A DNA stretch of 64,000 nucleotides from positions 248,001-312,000 of the forward strand of contig NW_020194518.1 of the NCBI RefSeq assembly GCF_002865645.1, read 5' to 3'. Below, in pieces: positions 26,591-40,200 of the stretch. The number at the start of each line of letters is the position of its first letter. Position 1 is the stretch's first letter. Below the pieces are notes generated by a model. The model did no database searches. It was not told the origin of the DNA and worked only from the letters and a program-made list of their open reading frames with translations. Position numbers and translations under genes: made by a program. The stretch comes from Hyaloscypha bicolor E (taxonomy: Eukaryota; Ascomycota; Leotiomycetes; Helotiales; Hyaloscyphaceae).

Positions 26591-27617
26591 ATTTAGTATT
26601 CTGTAAGACGGTTAGTGGAGTGCGCATTCCGGGGGGTCCAGCTCGCTTAGGCTTGGCGAGGCTGCATCGGGCATGGCATGTGCCCGTTCGGGTCTGGCGC
26701 TGCCGCTTCGGGCAAGGCGTACTCGCTTCGCCGAGGCGCTGCTTTTTGATATTGTCTATAAGAATCCCGTCTCGTTCTGCTCGACTTTCGCAACTCTCCC
26801 TTATCTACTACCTTCACCCCCAAAGTACTAATACCGCCCTCCCCTTACGCGGCGCCTAATCTGCCTTGCCGCGGTCTCGGTCTCAGTCTCGGCCCTACCT
26901 CCTTTGTACCGCACTCCCCACCACTCCGCAGAAGCCAACTTTCTCGACCGTACCTATTATTCGAGTACAATAGCCGCCTCGCTCGATCTAGGCTGCGGCA
27001 GCCCGAGTTCGAGGACTGCCCTGAGCCGGCTAACGATACTATATTACGCGAGAGAGTCGACCTTTCGAACCCTCTTAGTCCGTTAATCTTTAATCCCTCG
27101 GAATCCGAACTCCTCTCTTTTTTGCCGTACCCTTTTTAATCTGCAGCCAACTTTTCTCTCTTGCTACTCTCTCGCTACTCTCTCTCGACCCTTGATCCTT
27201 TCTTGTTATATCCCCTTTAGTGGGCCTTCTGCGAGGCCGGCTGCAATATAATACAGGAGTAGCGGCGTAGTCCCGTTCCCTTGGAGTCAATTCTGCTTCC
27301 CTTTCCACTTCCTGTAAGTGCCGGTCTGATCTGGCTCGTTATAACGGGAATATACCTAATAGTAAAAAGGCCTTGCGGCCTCGACTGACCGGATAGCAGA
27401 GATTCAGACGGTAGCGCCAGTTATATTAATGTATAGTAGGGCTGGTATAGGCAAATAGAGGAGCTAAATCCTCCTTCTGCCGCTGCCGTTCTGCGATATA
27501 ACCAGTTAGAAGGATAGCCCCTTGCTCGGCCGCTCTGGCCTTGTTATACACTGTCAAACCCCTTGCAGCTGTTTCTAGCCAGAATCCCCTTTAGTACGGG
27601 CTCCTTTAAGGACGCTA
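26591..27617. other. GC-rich, non-RIP island bordering the TIR element
   Basis: About 1 kb with clearly higher GC than anything else left of 57 kb. It is rich in CpG-containing motifs such as GCTTCGGGCAAGGC and GCTTCGCCGAGGCG, which form short imperfect repeats at 26,645-26,740. Short frames (79 and 60 codons plus, 72 codons minus) show no domain and no consistent coding pattern. With the TIR element removed it would be contiguous with 52,270-53,050, which has similar composition, suggesting one ancestral intermediate-GC locus about 1.8 kb long. Confidence 0.4.
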
Positions 27618-27680
27618 CGGCAACAAATTTTTTTTTTTGGAAAATTACAAAATCAAAATTGCGATATTTTAAAAATGTGA
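27618..27680 (+). repeat. Left terminal inverted repeat
   Basis: It starts CGGCAACAAATTTTTT directly after a TA and continues through GGAAAATTACAAAATCAAAA to an ATTGCGAT motif. The matching inverted end is at 52,210-52,269. Confidence 0.7.
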
Positions 27681-30126
27681 TATTACTAATAATCTAAGTA
27701 AACCCTATAGTAGAATATAATTAAAACAATTAATCTATATGGTATTTTATTACATTCCATGATAGGAATATAATAAGGTAGGAAAATCAATAAAATGCAC
27801 GTGACATGCCCCCTAGTAACTACTTATTAGCCCACTCATACTTCTTTTATACTTCTATTCCTTTATTATTATCTTTAATTTCTTGATCTATTATTATTAA
27901 TCTCTTTATAATAGCTCGTTTAAAGATTAATTATAATTACTATTAAGCCTATATATTTTATTTAATTAGGTAATAACTATTATATAATAAGATTATAAAG
28001 AGATTAAAGCAGGATTTTAATATTAATATTTCCCCTAGAACTTTATATAGTAGGCTTTCCGAATAGAAAGCACCTCTCTAGTATTTAATATTTAATTCTT
28101 TTCCTTATATAAAGGCTCTTATTACCTGGTTCTTTTATAATATCTATATAATAAATACTAATATACTTACTAATTTCCGGAGCTTAGAATATAATATTCC
28201 TAATTTATAACTATTATAATAAGCTCGCCGAGCTATAGGCCTTTAATATTAAATACTTAATATTATAATAAGGTAATATTATAGTAGTAGTAAAGAGCTT
28301 AAATTGAGCTAAAGGCTATATACCAGGCTAAAAGCACTGGCTATATACTAAGTCACGTGCATTGGCACCACGTAACTAGTATTACATAATACTTAATTTA
28401 TAAGTTAAGCCAGAAAAGAAGTAATTATATTATATTCTCAAGTAATATATAATTAATAAAGGCCTATAAGGCAATACTAAAAGCTATAGCTACCGGCTTT
28501 TATATACTTATTTCAATTCCTTAAATAATAATAAAAAGTTTTCTAGAAATAGAATAATTTCTATAATATAGGAATTTAATCCTAAAAATATATAATATTA
28601 ATAGAAAGAAATAAAGATAACTAAAGGAAAATATAATATTTATAGGCCGAACTTTATTTAGTTTATTAATAGCTATTATAAGATAAGTATAAAATATATT
28701 TAATTTTAAAAATTACTAATATATTTACTTAGCTATAATTTTATAATATTAAAATATATACTAGTATTAATACCTATTTATAATTTATATCTTGGATTTA
28801 TATTAAAATCCCAAATAATTATATTATAAATAGTATTATTTTCTAATTTAGTATAAATATATTTTCTCGGAAATAGCTAATATTTATTTAATTATAATTC
28901 CGGCTATATAATTCTATAGTATTATAGAGAACTAGTTATTTAATTTATATTTAATTTAGATAATAAAATCCCTAAATCTCTATATTATATTCTTCTTTAA
29001 TCTAATTAATATTATACTAATATATATTTATTTATAATATTTTCTAAATTACTATTCTAGTTTAATATCTTAATTTAGTAAATAAAATAGAAATTATTTT
29101 ATTTTATATTTAATTAGATAAAGAATATAAAATATCTATTATATTCTTTATAAAATAATATATTAAATAAGAAATATTAATTTATATTAGTTTTTAGATC
29201 TTTATTAGTTTAGAACTAGTATAACTAATTAATAAATTAAGGTATAATAAAGGCAAGTTATAAAAGTAATTTATTTAGTCTAATTCTATAAAAATTAATT
29301 TAATTAGCTAATATTATATAAGATATACTAAATAAATAAAAGATATTTTTTAAGTAATTATATTCTTAAAAGCTTTATTCTTATAAACTTTTCTCTAATT
29401 ATATAGCTATACTTTTCGTCTATTTATTTATTATATAAAAGTAAACTAAGAAATTCGTCCGGATTTAAAGTATTTATTTAATTAGAAAATAGTCTAATTA
29501 TTTATATATTATTTCTAGCTAACTTTTCTAGAATTATATATTTTTAGAATAAAAAGAAATTAAGAATTATAATATTTCTATTAATATTAATAAACTAAAC
29601 GAGATATATAAAGAATATACTAGCTATAATAAAGATATATATTTATTAGAGATTATATTTAAGTAATATAAGTAAGAACTTAAGATTACTAGCTTTATAT
29701 TTAAAGCTAGGGCTTTTATTAATACCCAAAAATATATATAATTAAAATCTATTACTAGAGGTAATTATAGAATTAAAGGAAATAAGACTAAAGAAATATA
29801 ATAATTAAAATAGTATTTAGTTTATTAATAAAAGAAAAGATACTAGCTATAAAAATAAAAATCTTATTTATATTTGCTCTAATAATAAAATAGAGATTAA
29901 AGATAATATAAAAGATACTAGATTTACTATAAATAATATTATAATAGGGATTTTATTTTCTGGGTTATATAGTTCTATTATATAACCTCCGGACATTTAT
30001 ATAGTCTATAGTTCACTTATATTACTTCTCTTTCTTTCTTATTTTTAGAAACTAATAAACTAATTTTTATTTTCTAATTTTATATCTTATTTTTATATAT
30101 TATAATCTTATATTATAGAAGCCCAT
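27681..30126. other. Left half of TIR element interior, unreadable
   Basis: RIP-like AT-rich sequence. CACGTG-containing motifs occur at 27,799 and 28,352. Neither strand gives a recognisable domain even reading through stops. It ends at the copia target site TTTAC (30,127-30,131). Confidence 0.4.
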
Positions 30127-30131
30127 TTTAC

Positions 30132-30487
30132 TATTAGTATAGCTATTTCTTTGGGAGTCACGTGCGTAGTCACGGGACACGGGATACGGGACATGAGTAA
30201 TAAGACATGAGTAATAGGATATAAGTAATGGGATATAGGTAATAGGATATGGGATACGGGATATAAGTAATAAGATATAAGATACGGGATATAATTATAT
30301 AACCTTATATCCCATTAGTAACTCGACTAATAGACTAGACCCCTTTAGGCTTAGTAGATTTAGGGATTATATATTAATATTATAATACTATAATTCTTAC
30401 TTCTAAATAATAATAACTTTACTAACTATATATAAATAGCATTTCACGACTTATATAATAGTATTATATATTACTAGTAAACTAATA
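30132..30487 (+). repeat. 5' LTR of the plus-strand copia
   Basis: It begins TATTAGTATAGCTATTTC and ends AGTAAACTAATA. The left third carries a GGGATACGGGAYATRAGTAA-type minisatellite (30,172-30,290) whose copy number and order differ between the three LTR copies in the window. It also contains a CACGTG E-box-like site at 30,159-30,164. Confidence 0.9.
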
Positions 30488-30534
30488 CTAATTAGTTTAT
30501 ATATATAAATTAGAGAATAGAATCTTTTAAGCTA

Positions 30535-30770
30535 AAGAAGTATCTGGTAGCCTATAGTAAAATTAAACTAATCTATATTAAAGAAAGAAATTACCTATTA
30601 ACTTTATAAAACATCCGGTAGCCTAAGGGAAAAAATAGCTAGCTCTTACTAAGAACTAATAACTACTTTATTAAAGAAAGGAATTATTTATTAACTTTAT
30701 AAAGTATCCGGTAGCCTAAAGAAAAAGACTCTAGTTCTTACTAATTAATAAGTAATTAGCCATTTAATTA
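30535..30770 (+). repeat. Tandem repeats of about 95 bp in the copia leader
   Basis: Two to three imperfect units share ATTAACTTTATAAA, then ATCCGGTAGCCTAA, then TTCTTACTAA. They lie just inside the 5' LTR. Corresponding sequence occurs in the minus-strand copia near 24,960-25,150. Confidence 0.65.
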
Positions 30771-31064
30771 TCTATCTATTTAACTATCTATTATTCTTTA
30801 AAACCAACTTCTTTTAGCCCTAAGACTACTTTCTTAGAACCTATCTTTTCTACTTATATAATACCTATATCTATAAAATACTTTCTCTAGAATATATACT
30901 TTATATATATCCTTAAAGCTCTTTAACTACTACTTTAATTTTATTATTAAATCGAGTTCTTTAAGCTTTAGACCCTTCCGGAATTATAATATTTCACTTC
31001 CTAAATTTCTCATTATAGACGAAATATTTAAGGGTAAAATATTTACTTTAATACTTATAATACC

Positions 31065-31135
31065 CCTAGATATCTGGAATATCTGGTATCTAAACCAGGT
31101 ATCTAGTATCTAAATCAGGTATCTAGATACCTTTA
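31065..31135 (+). repeat. Minisatellite of about 20-bp units in the copia leader
   Basis: Units of the type ATCTGGTATCTAAACCAGG are themselves partly palindromic (ATCTGGT/ACCAGGT). The same array, with different copy number, lies at 24,624-24,715 in the other copia copy. Confidence 0.7.
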
Positions 31136-31229
31136 TTACCGAATTCTTTCTATAAACTTATTATAAACTATTTTACTTTTAAACCTCTCTTACTATAAAT
31201 CACACACATATTAAGAAGGGCTTGACTCT

Positions 31230-32674
31230 AGAAGTTCGGTATAGCAGAATTATGAAATAAATATATATAAGTAAAGAAGTAGAAAAGTAATATTAACCTA
31301 ATTACTTATAATAATAAGGAAGTTCTAGATTACCTTAATACTAGACTATTCTAGTATAAGATAAAGAAATTAACTAATAATAATCTCTGGGAATTATTTA
31401 AGGAGGATTTTAGTAATTTCGACCTCAAAGTACTCAATTATCTAGATTAATATATACTATATAAATTACGAGCTACTTTATAATATAGCAGTATTTATAT
31501 TAAATAAAATAATAAGGAACTTACTATTATATAGTCCTTAGTTAATACTATTTAGGAAAAAGAGTAATATACCTGAACTATAACTAATATTATTATTACT
31601 AAACTAGACCTTAATACGGGCCCTATTACCTTATTATATATATTTCTTAATAATAGTATTATAAGAAATTAATAAACTAAATTAATTATTACTTATATTC
31701 CTTTATTACCTATAATTACTTCTATTAGTACCAGATTATAAAAAGCTAGTAATAACGGATTTCTACTACTTCTACTATTTCTATTATCTTTAAATAGCTC
31801 TTTAGCTAGCCTTCTTACTATAAAGCTAATTAGAGAAGTAATAAAGATATATACTAAGGCATAGAAATATAATAAAACTAATAGTAGTTTTAACTAAAAA
31901 CTCGCTATTTTCCTTAATATCTACTAATATATAGAGCTTTTATAAGAAGTATTAGTAAGAGCTTTTCCTACTATATTAAAAGAACTAGTATAAGATTACT
32001 TTTATAATAACTAGCTCTCTTAATATATATATAAAGAGGCCTATATAAATATTTATAGCTTCTTTAAAGGCCCTGGTTTCTAATATTAAAACTTAGATAA
32101 GTAAAACACTACTATAATAGTAATTATAATAGCTTAATACCCTAAAAAGACAATATTTAAGCTCGTCTAATTACTAATTAATAACCTATATAAATTATAA
32201 TATAAACTAGTACCTGTCCTATAAAATACTAAATTCCTATATAATAAGATTATTATCTCTTATTAAAGTATACTAGTATACTAATATATAGTCTCGGATC
32301 CTCTTCCTAATCTCGGCTAACTTATTAATAAGCTTTAATTATTTATTACTACTTATAAGAAGAAATAATAAATTAATACTAAGATCCTCTTTACTAATTA
32401 ATAATACTATTCTTAAAACTCTCTAAACTACCGCCCGTCCGGAAATTATTAATACGGACCTAGCTATAACTTCAGAACCCGTAATAACTACTTCAAGCTC
32501 CGTAATCGTAATAATTATACTCCGAAGTTATGTTTTATATATAAGAGACCCGAATATTACTTATAGAAATATATACTAGAGAAATAAGAGATTAAGAAGG
32601 CTTAATTTAAGAATAGAAATATTTACTAATTTAGATCCCAAAATACCCGCAATTTCAATAAATGCTTTAGTAAT
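31230..32674 (+). pseudogene. copia gag, decayed, with zinc-knuckle relic
   Basis: Through stops the segment gives a gag-like polypeptide ending in a Cys-rich motif at 32,531 (CFIYKRPEYY, where the second Cys is mutated) and then a basic FKNRNIY and SQNTRNFNK segment near 32,600-32,660. The LINE inserted directly after it, at the duplicated target ATTTATATATAGT. Confidence 0.75.
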
Positions 32675-32828
32675 ATTTATATATAGTCAAAAACATTTTT
32701 TTTCCGGTTTTTTTACTCCCCTTACTTTTATACTCACACTTTACCCACCTTTAGAACTCACTCAATATACCTTAGCCCTTTGGCCCCAGGCTCTAGAACC
32801 TACTATAAGTAGAGCTAGAATAGACTAA

Positions 32829-34455
32829 ATGGCCCCCCCTGACTTCCCGGGCTCTAGCCCCCCTCCCATTAACTTTCAAGAGCTCGGAGAGCTTCCAGAG
32901 GGCCCTAGCGAATAGCTAGACCTACCTACTAGCTCCCTACTAGCTCGGTTTAGCCAGGGAGCTTAATTCGCATTCGATTTAGCTATAAATCCTATTTCTT
33001 TAGACGAACTCGCAGCCCCTTTTTCTTAGCCTAATTCAGCTAGTACGGCTCGACTAAGCCGCCTCTAGAACGGGCTAAAGCGTGGCCCTAGCTTGAGCGA
33101 TATTAATAGTAATATTAATAAGGAATACTAAAACCATAGAAACTACTATTAATATTAGAATTAAGCTTCAAATGAAGCTAAATTACTAATTCGTTAAGCC
33201 CGGGACTTAATAATTAAAGCTATTACTATTACTCCGTTATATGACTAGTAATCTCGACTACTAGATTTAGTAGAAATCTTTAGAGAATATACTGAATTCG
33301 GCTGTATCTGCTATACTAGTACTTTACTAGCCTCCCAGGTAGCAAACCTCGAAAATACCACTAAACGGATCGAAATTTAGTTAAGAACTCAAGCCAAACT
33401 AGCTACTCAAGCTAAAACTATCCCCGAAAAGTTTACTTGGGCTAAAATCGCTACTCAAGAACCACAATCTTACTCGGAAAAGGACTAGACTATAGTATTA
33501 TATACTAAGTCCAAAAATCAGGGAGGAAAAGGCCCTAGTATACTTACTAGTAGTAGTAGTGCTCGTAATACTAATAAATCACTTAGTGCCCGTAATACTA
33601 GTAGTTCTAGTACTTGTAATACTAGCTCGAAATCTATGGCCCTCTCTAGGAAAAGCACCTTTCTACTAGCTTATATAGAGCAGGCTAGCTTGTTCTCTGC
33701 TATTTCTATTCGTAATTCGCTTAATACTACTTTCTGCTCTAAGGGAATTAAGGGACTAGTAATCTCTATAGTTTCTCTTTTCTCAAAGGGTAATATTATA
33801 GTTAATACTACTCCCGAATTTAACTCTGACTTTCTAGTTCAAAATCAAGCTATTATAAAGGGGGTACTTTCCTTAGTTATAAGTATATAAAAAGGAGAAC
33901 CTTAGTATAAAGTTATTATTTACGGTCTACCTATTCATGAGTTTAATATACCCGAAGGAATAGACTTAGTCCTAGAAGAAATCAAGACCTTTAATAAGGG
34001 ACTAGAGCCTATTAGCCAGCCCTATTAGGCTATTTCTAAGGAGAAAAGAGACTTAGGCCTCTAGTAAGCCGGTTTAGTAGTAGTAGTATTCCCTACCGAG
34101 ATTTAAGCTAATAGAGCTATTAAAAATAGACTTCTTATAGCCGGGATCTTTACTAAAGTAGTAAAATACTATACTATTTCTAGTACTATATAGTATACTA
34201 GATATATAGGATGCGGGCACTTAGATTCTATTTATAAAAAGGAACCTAAGTACTTACTATATAGTGAGGGTTATATAACTAAGAACTATTTTTGCTTTAT
34301 CTATAAAAAGAAAGGCAAAAAATGCCCTTACATAATTATTAAATGCTCTAATTACTTAAGTATTACCTATTTAGCTAGTTCTAAGCTATATGAGGTTTAT
34401 TTAGTAATTAAAAAAGCTACTACTATTATAATTCCTACTATTACTATTAATAAGT
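32829..34455 (+). pseudogene. Older LINE ORF1 (gag-like, zinc knuckles), decayed
   Basis: Same organisation as the younger copy's ORF1: a Pro/Leu-rich start, a central domain (open at 33,636-33,890) and a Cys/His-rich end near 34,190-34,330. In that end the first knuckle has lost Cys residues to Tyr (YTRYIGCGHLDSIY). TGC/TGT to TAC/TAT is the change RIP makes. No product is possible. Confidence 0.85.
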
Positions 34456-36989
34456 AGCTATATTAAAGTACTATAAGTTAATATAAATCATAATAGCTCT
34501 ATTACTGAAAATGTTTTATAAATAGCTATAGAACTGGATATTAAAGTCCTAGTAATCCAGGAACTATAAGTAATAGTAAGAGATAGTAATAATCGGAAAT
34601 ATTATTCTATTATATACTCTAGCTATTTCCAAATACTCCCGAATTACGGTATCCTGAGGCCTAGAACCCTATTTTATATAGCTTGCGAACTGCAAGCTAG
34701 TCTAGCCTCAAACTTACTAAGTAATCCTGATTACTTAATTATAGACTTAAGTCTAAATATACTAAAAATGCAGCTAATTAATTTCTATAATATAATTTAC
34801 CTAGAAGACCCTAATAATATATTGACTATATTAAGAGAAAGTATTTTACTTACTATTCTTTATAATAGCTCTTTATTACTAGGTGATTTTAATATATATT
34901 ATCCTTAATAAGATTCCCTTAAACTTTAAAGTAGTTATATAGTTTATTTAATTAGCTATATAGAGAACCATTCTCTAAGGCTATTAAATAAACCAGAGAA
35001 AGATACTTTCTATAGACCTAATATGTTTATTTCTTCCGTATTAGACTTAAGTTTTACTACTAGTGAAATAGTAACTAAGATTAAAGACTAGTAAGTATTA
35101 CTAGACTTAGGTTCTAATTACTTCGGGGTTCTATTTACTATTAGTAAGTCGACTTATAGCTCTAGTTCTAATCCAGTCAGATTTAATACTAAGAAAGCGA
35201 ACTGGACTAAATTTATAAGCTATCTTATTAATAGCCTTGAGAATATATTCTTTCTACTTACTAGTATACCTGGAAATTATAAACTAGACCTATTAGTAGA
35301 AGACTTTACTAATAGAATAGTAGAAGTAGCTAGTAATAGTATTCCAAAATCTACTACTAGTTCGTATTCTAAATCCTAGTAAAATAAGAACTTAAAGACC
35401 TTATATAAATTAATGCTATACTATAGCCGTAAGTCTAAAGCTTTAGGATATACTTTCTATAAATAAGAACTCCAAAATACAAAAAACACCTATTTTAATA
35501 CTATTAAGAATACTAAGCTAGTATACTGGAATAAGTTCTTAGAGAATAAAGACTTCTAGTCGATTTTTAAAGCTATAAAATATACTAAAGATATTATATA
35601 TTAATCTATTTCTAGTATCTTAGATAATAGTTTAAATAAGCTAAAATTGACTTTCTAAAAGAAGTATAATATCTTTAGAACTATACTTTTCCTACCCCCT
35701 CCTATTATAGTACCTATTAGTCTAATAGACTATAGGCCTAGCTCAAAGTGGGACTGGCCTATTTTATCTAAAATAGAACTAGAATAAGCCTATATTTCTA
35801 AGATAAAAGGGAAAATCCCTGAACTAGACTTAGTTACTCAAGAGATTATAGTTTATACTTATAGAGCTTCTCTAGATATCTTTTATAGGCTATACTCCTT
35901 ATTTATTAATAAGGGATACTATCCTAAAGTCTGGAAATAAGCTACTGGCTTTATTCTAAAGAAATTAGGGAAACCAAACTATTTCCTACCCAAAGTATAT
36001 TAAGTTATTTCTTTATTTAATTACTTAGGGAAGGTTTCTGAGAGAATACTAGCTAGGCGACTTAGCTATTTAGCCGAGACTAGTAACCTATTATATTATT
36101 CCTAAATGGGAGGTAGACTCTATAAGTTAGCTATTAATATTGCTTTACTATTATAAAATGAAATAGAATTAAATAAGTTCTATAAGCTAAAAACTAGTAT
36201 TCTCTTTCTAGATATTAAAGGCGCCTTTAATTATATATCTAAGAATAGGCTATTACAGATTATAATTAGTTTACTACTACCTACTAGCCTTATTCTCTGG
36301 GTATTATTATTCCTAGATAACCGAGTATTATGACTAGCTTTTAATAATAGTATAGAAGTATTTAGGTCTATACTTATTAGTATTTTATAAGGTAGCCCTA
36401 TATTCCCTATATTATTTCTTATCTATATCCGAGACTTATTTAAGTTAGTAAATATTAAATTCAGATCCTATTTAGATAATATATCTCTTATTACTGCTTC
36501 TAAAAGTCTTAAAAAGAATATAAAGACCCTAGAACGGGAAGTAAAGAATATAGTTAACTTAGGGAAAAAGAATACTATTAGCTTTAATATAGATAAAATA
36601 GAGCTTATTTATTTTAATAATTCCAAAAATAAGCCTAGTCTAAAACTACCTAATAGGGAACTAGTTTCCCCTAGTAAAGTAGTTAAATGGCTAGGGATTT
36701 ATTTCAATGAAAATCTCAGATTTAAGAAATATATAGCCTATAGGATATCCAAAGCAAAATAAGCCTTTTATAGAATATAAAGACTTATGAATATATTATG
36801 TGGCTTATTTCCTTTTATAATTAGACAGCTATATTTAGCCTATATTACTAGTATAATAGACTATAGTTCTATACTATAGTAGAAGACTAAAAGCAAAGCT
36901 CAAATTCGGCCTTTATAGGCAATTCAAAACCTAGCCCTAAGGAAAACCCTAGAAGTATTTAAAACTGCTCCTATTATTCCTATAGAGGT
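34456..36989 (+). pseudogene. Older LINE ORF2, endonuclease and RT part, decayed
   Basis: The APE-type endonuclease shows VIQEL at 34,552 and LLLGDFNIYYP at about 34,874-34,906. In the RT, the block beginning KIPELDLVTQEII lies at 35,810-35,850 and the catalytic SYLDNI box at about 36,467-36,484 (YLDD in the younger copy; the second Asp is now Asn). The frame is broken inside the sequence PIEVELAL by the second LINE. Confidence 0.88.
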
Positions 36990-37002
36990 CGAATTAGCTT
37001 TA
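36990..37002. other. Target-site duplication of the younger LINE (left)
   Basis: CGAATTAGCTTTA here is repeated at 43,004-43,016 on the other side of the younger LINE. Joining at this sequence restores a continuous RT-to-RNase H frame in the older LINE. Confidence 0.9.
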
Positions 37003-37223
37003 TTTTTTTTTTTTTTTTTTTCCTTTTAACGTGCTTTATTAGTTTAGAACTATGTAGCACGGCTAGCTAAGCTAGCGTGAGTCTCAGTAGCTAATATACA
37101 GTACCAAATTCCAATATGAGTGCAATAAATAGTGAGGGACGTACCCAGTAAAACAAAAACTTAAGGAAATAAAGAAATGAGTATAAATCGCGAATTCCTC
37201 CACTAATCGCTATTCCCCTTTTA

Positions 37224-40200
37224 CTATTCCCCTTCTCCTATTTCCACCTCCACCTCCACCTCAGTTTCCTCAGTTTCCTCCCATAGCTCCCAGTCACTTT
37301 CCTCACTTTCCTCACTTTCTACCTCACTCTCCACTTCTTCCACTACTCTTGCTTCCTCTACTTCCTCCTCGTTTCTCTCAATATGCCATTTCCTTATACA
37401 TATACTAGTCTCTTTTAAGAATACTAGTGTGTTTGGTATACCAATCTCCGTATGTAATAGAACCCGTAGGTTAAAAGCACTAGCGTCTAAGCTACTTTTG
37501 AATAGACTAAATAGTCTAATTCGTTCCTCCTTATATAGCTCGCAATATAAAAGGAGGTGCTTTGCATTCTCAGTTTTGCCACATTTGCATTTGTTATTAG
37601 ACACTATTTTTAGCCTGTATAAATAGGACTTTAAATATCCGTGACCTAGCTTTAGCTGGAAAAAGGCACTAGCTAGGGGCCTAAGTGTTCCTAAAGGTAG
37701 GTTAATCCTTTTAGACACTTTCCACGGATATATATTGCTATACGATTCTAGCTGGTAGGGTTTCGGTTTAGTATAAGATTCTAGGAGTAGTCTATACTCT
37801 AGTTTCTTAACTTTATTAATTTTAACCCCTAGGAAAGCAAAGGAGGTTTTTACTGATTCAGGTTCTAATATAGGGGAAGTAGTGCCTAGCTTAGCTAGTT
37901 CGTCTGCTTCTTCGTTCCCTATTATATCTGTGTGCCCTGGGACCCAGATTAGTTCTATATTAGCTCCTTTAGCTTTAAGGGCCTTAGTAGCTAATATAGC
38001 TCTAATCTGTTGGCTTTGTCCTGGCTTATCAGAAGGAGTTTTTAGTCTCAGTAAACCAGCTTGGTTATCTGTATAGATATTAAAAAGCTCCCCTCTCTTT
38101 GCTTTACTGCTAGCGTATTCAATAGCCCTAGTGACGCCTTCTAGTTCTCTATTATAGACTATAGCACTAGCTCCTATATTCTGGCTTTCTCTATGTTTAG
38201 CTACGACCGGAATATAGGGAGTTTCGTGACTATAAACAACGAGCCCTAGGCCTATTCCGTCTCCTTTTTGAGTTTGAGATCCATCTGTATATATAGACTA
38301 TATGGAGCTATTATTATATAAAGTCTTTAAATAGAGATTATGTAATATAGCAGTCTCTTCCTTAGGCTGTCTCGATATAGTGATTTTGTAAGGTACTTCT
38401 TTATCCCAGGGGGCAAAATAGAAGTGTCTTATAGGTTCTAAGTCCTTAGGGTCTATAAGGTCTTTAATAGAATCAACTATAGCTTCAACTTGAGACATTT
38501 TAGCCATACGATCTCGCTTTAGATCAGTATTTAGACTATATATGGAGTCTATATCAGAGTCTATAGATTCTAATTGCTTAGATCTTTGGAAGGACTTCTC
38601 AAACTCTAGCCTAACTGGGTGTTTTAGGCTATATTTAAGGATACGAAAGGCATATCGACGACGACTATGGTTTAGCCTTATAATAGGGGGGACTAAAGCT
38701 GATTCGACCTCCATAGGGATAATAGGAGCTGATTTAAATATTCCTAAAGTTTTCCTTAGGGCTAGGTTCTGAATAGCTTGTAAAGACCTAATTTGAGCTT
38801 TGTTTTCTGTCTTCCACCATAATAAGGAACCATAGTCTATTACACTAGTAATACAGGCTAAATATAGCTGTCTAATTACAAATGGAGATAAACCACGTGA
38901 TATGTTCGTGAGTCTTTGTACCCTATAGAAGGCTTGTTTTGCTTTAGAAGCCCTAAAGGCTATATGTTTCTTAAAACTGAGCTTTTCGTTATAATAGATC
39001 CCTAGCCATTTAACTACTTTACTTGGAGAGACTAAGGCTCCATTAGGTAGCTTTAAGCTAGGCTTGTTCTTAGAACTATTAAAGTGAATAAGCTCAGTTT
39101 TATCCATATTAAAGCTAATAGCATTCTTCGTTCCTAGCTCGTATATATCCTTTACTTCTCTTTCTAAAGTCTTTATATTTTGTTTAAGACTTTTAGAAGC
39201 AGTAGTAAGGGTTATATCGTCTAAATAAGAACCGAATCTGATATTTGCTGACTTAAATAAGTCTCTGATATAAATAAGGAATAATATAGGTAATATAGGG
39301 CTCCCTTGTAGAATGCCAGTAAGTATAGACTTAAAGACTTCGATACTATTATCAAAAGCTAGTCTTAATACCCGGTCATCTAAGAACGACGATACCCAGA
39401 GAATAAGGCTAGTAGGGAGTAGTAAACTAATCATGATCTGTAATAGCCTATTCTTGGACACGTGATCAAAGGCTCCTTTGACATCTAGAAAGAGGGTACT
39501 AGTTTTCAGCTTATAGGACTTATTAGCTTCTACTTCATTTTGTAGTAGTAAAGCGGCATCGATAGCTGACTTATATAGCCTACCTCCCATTTGAGAGGGG
39601 TGTAATAGGGTACTAGTCTCGGCTAAATAGCTAAGTCTCCTAGCTAATATTCTCTCAGAAACCTTCCCTAAGCAATTAAGTAAGGAAATAACTCGATATG
39701 CTTTAGGTAGGGAATAGTTTGGTTTTCCTGATTTCTTTAGAATAAAGCCAGTAGCTTGTTTCCAGACTTTAGGGTGGTATCCCTTATTAATAAATAAGGA
39801 ATATAGCCTATAAAAAATGTCTGGAGCAGCTCTATAAGCGTGGACTATAATCTCTTGAGTAACTAAGTCTGGTCCTGGGGTTTTCCCCTTTATCTTAGAA
39901 GTATAAGCTTGTTCTAGCTCTATTTTAGATAAAATAGGCCATTCCCACTTTGAACTAGGCCTATAGTTTATTAGACTAATAGGCTCAGTATGAGGAGGTA
40001 GTGGAAAAAGCTCGGTTCTAAAGATATCACACTTATCTTGGAAAGTCGACTTAAGCTCTCTATTACTATTTAAGATACTAGGAATAGGTTGGTACATAGT
40101 ATCTTTAGTATATTTCATAGCTTTGTAAATCGACTGGGAATCCTCATTCTCTAAGAACTTATTCCAGTGCGCTAGCTTAGTGCTTTTAATAGCATTAAAA

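Noticed and set aside
26620..27308. Three short open frames in the GC-rich island
   Set aside because: They lie on both strands with no domain, intron signal or codon pattern; long frames are expected by chance in GC-rich DNA.
30172..30290. Possible telomere-like or CRISPR-like array
   Set aside because: The units are contiguous without spacers, do not match TTAGGG, and lie inside a copia LTR.
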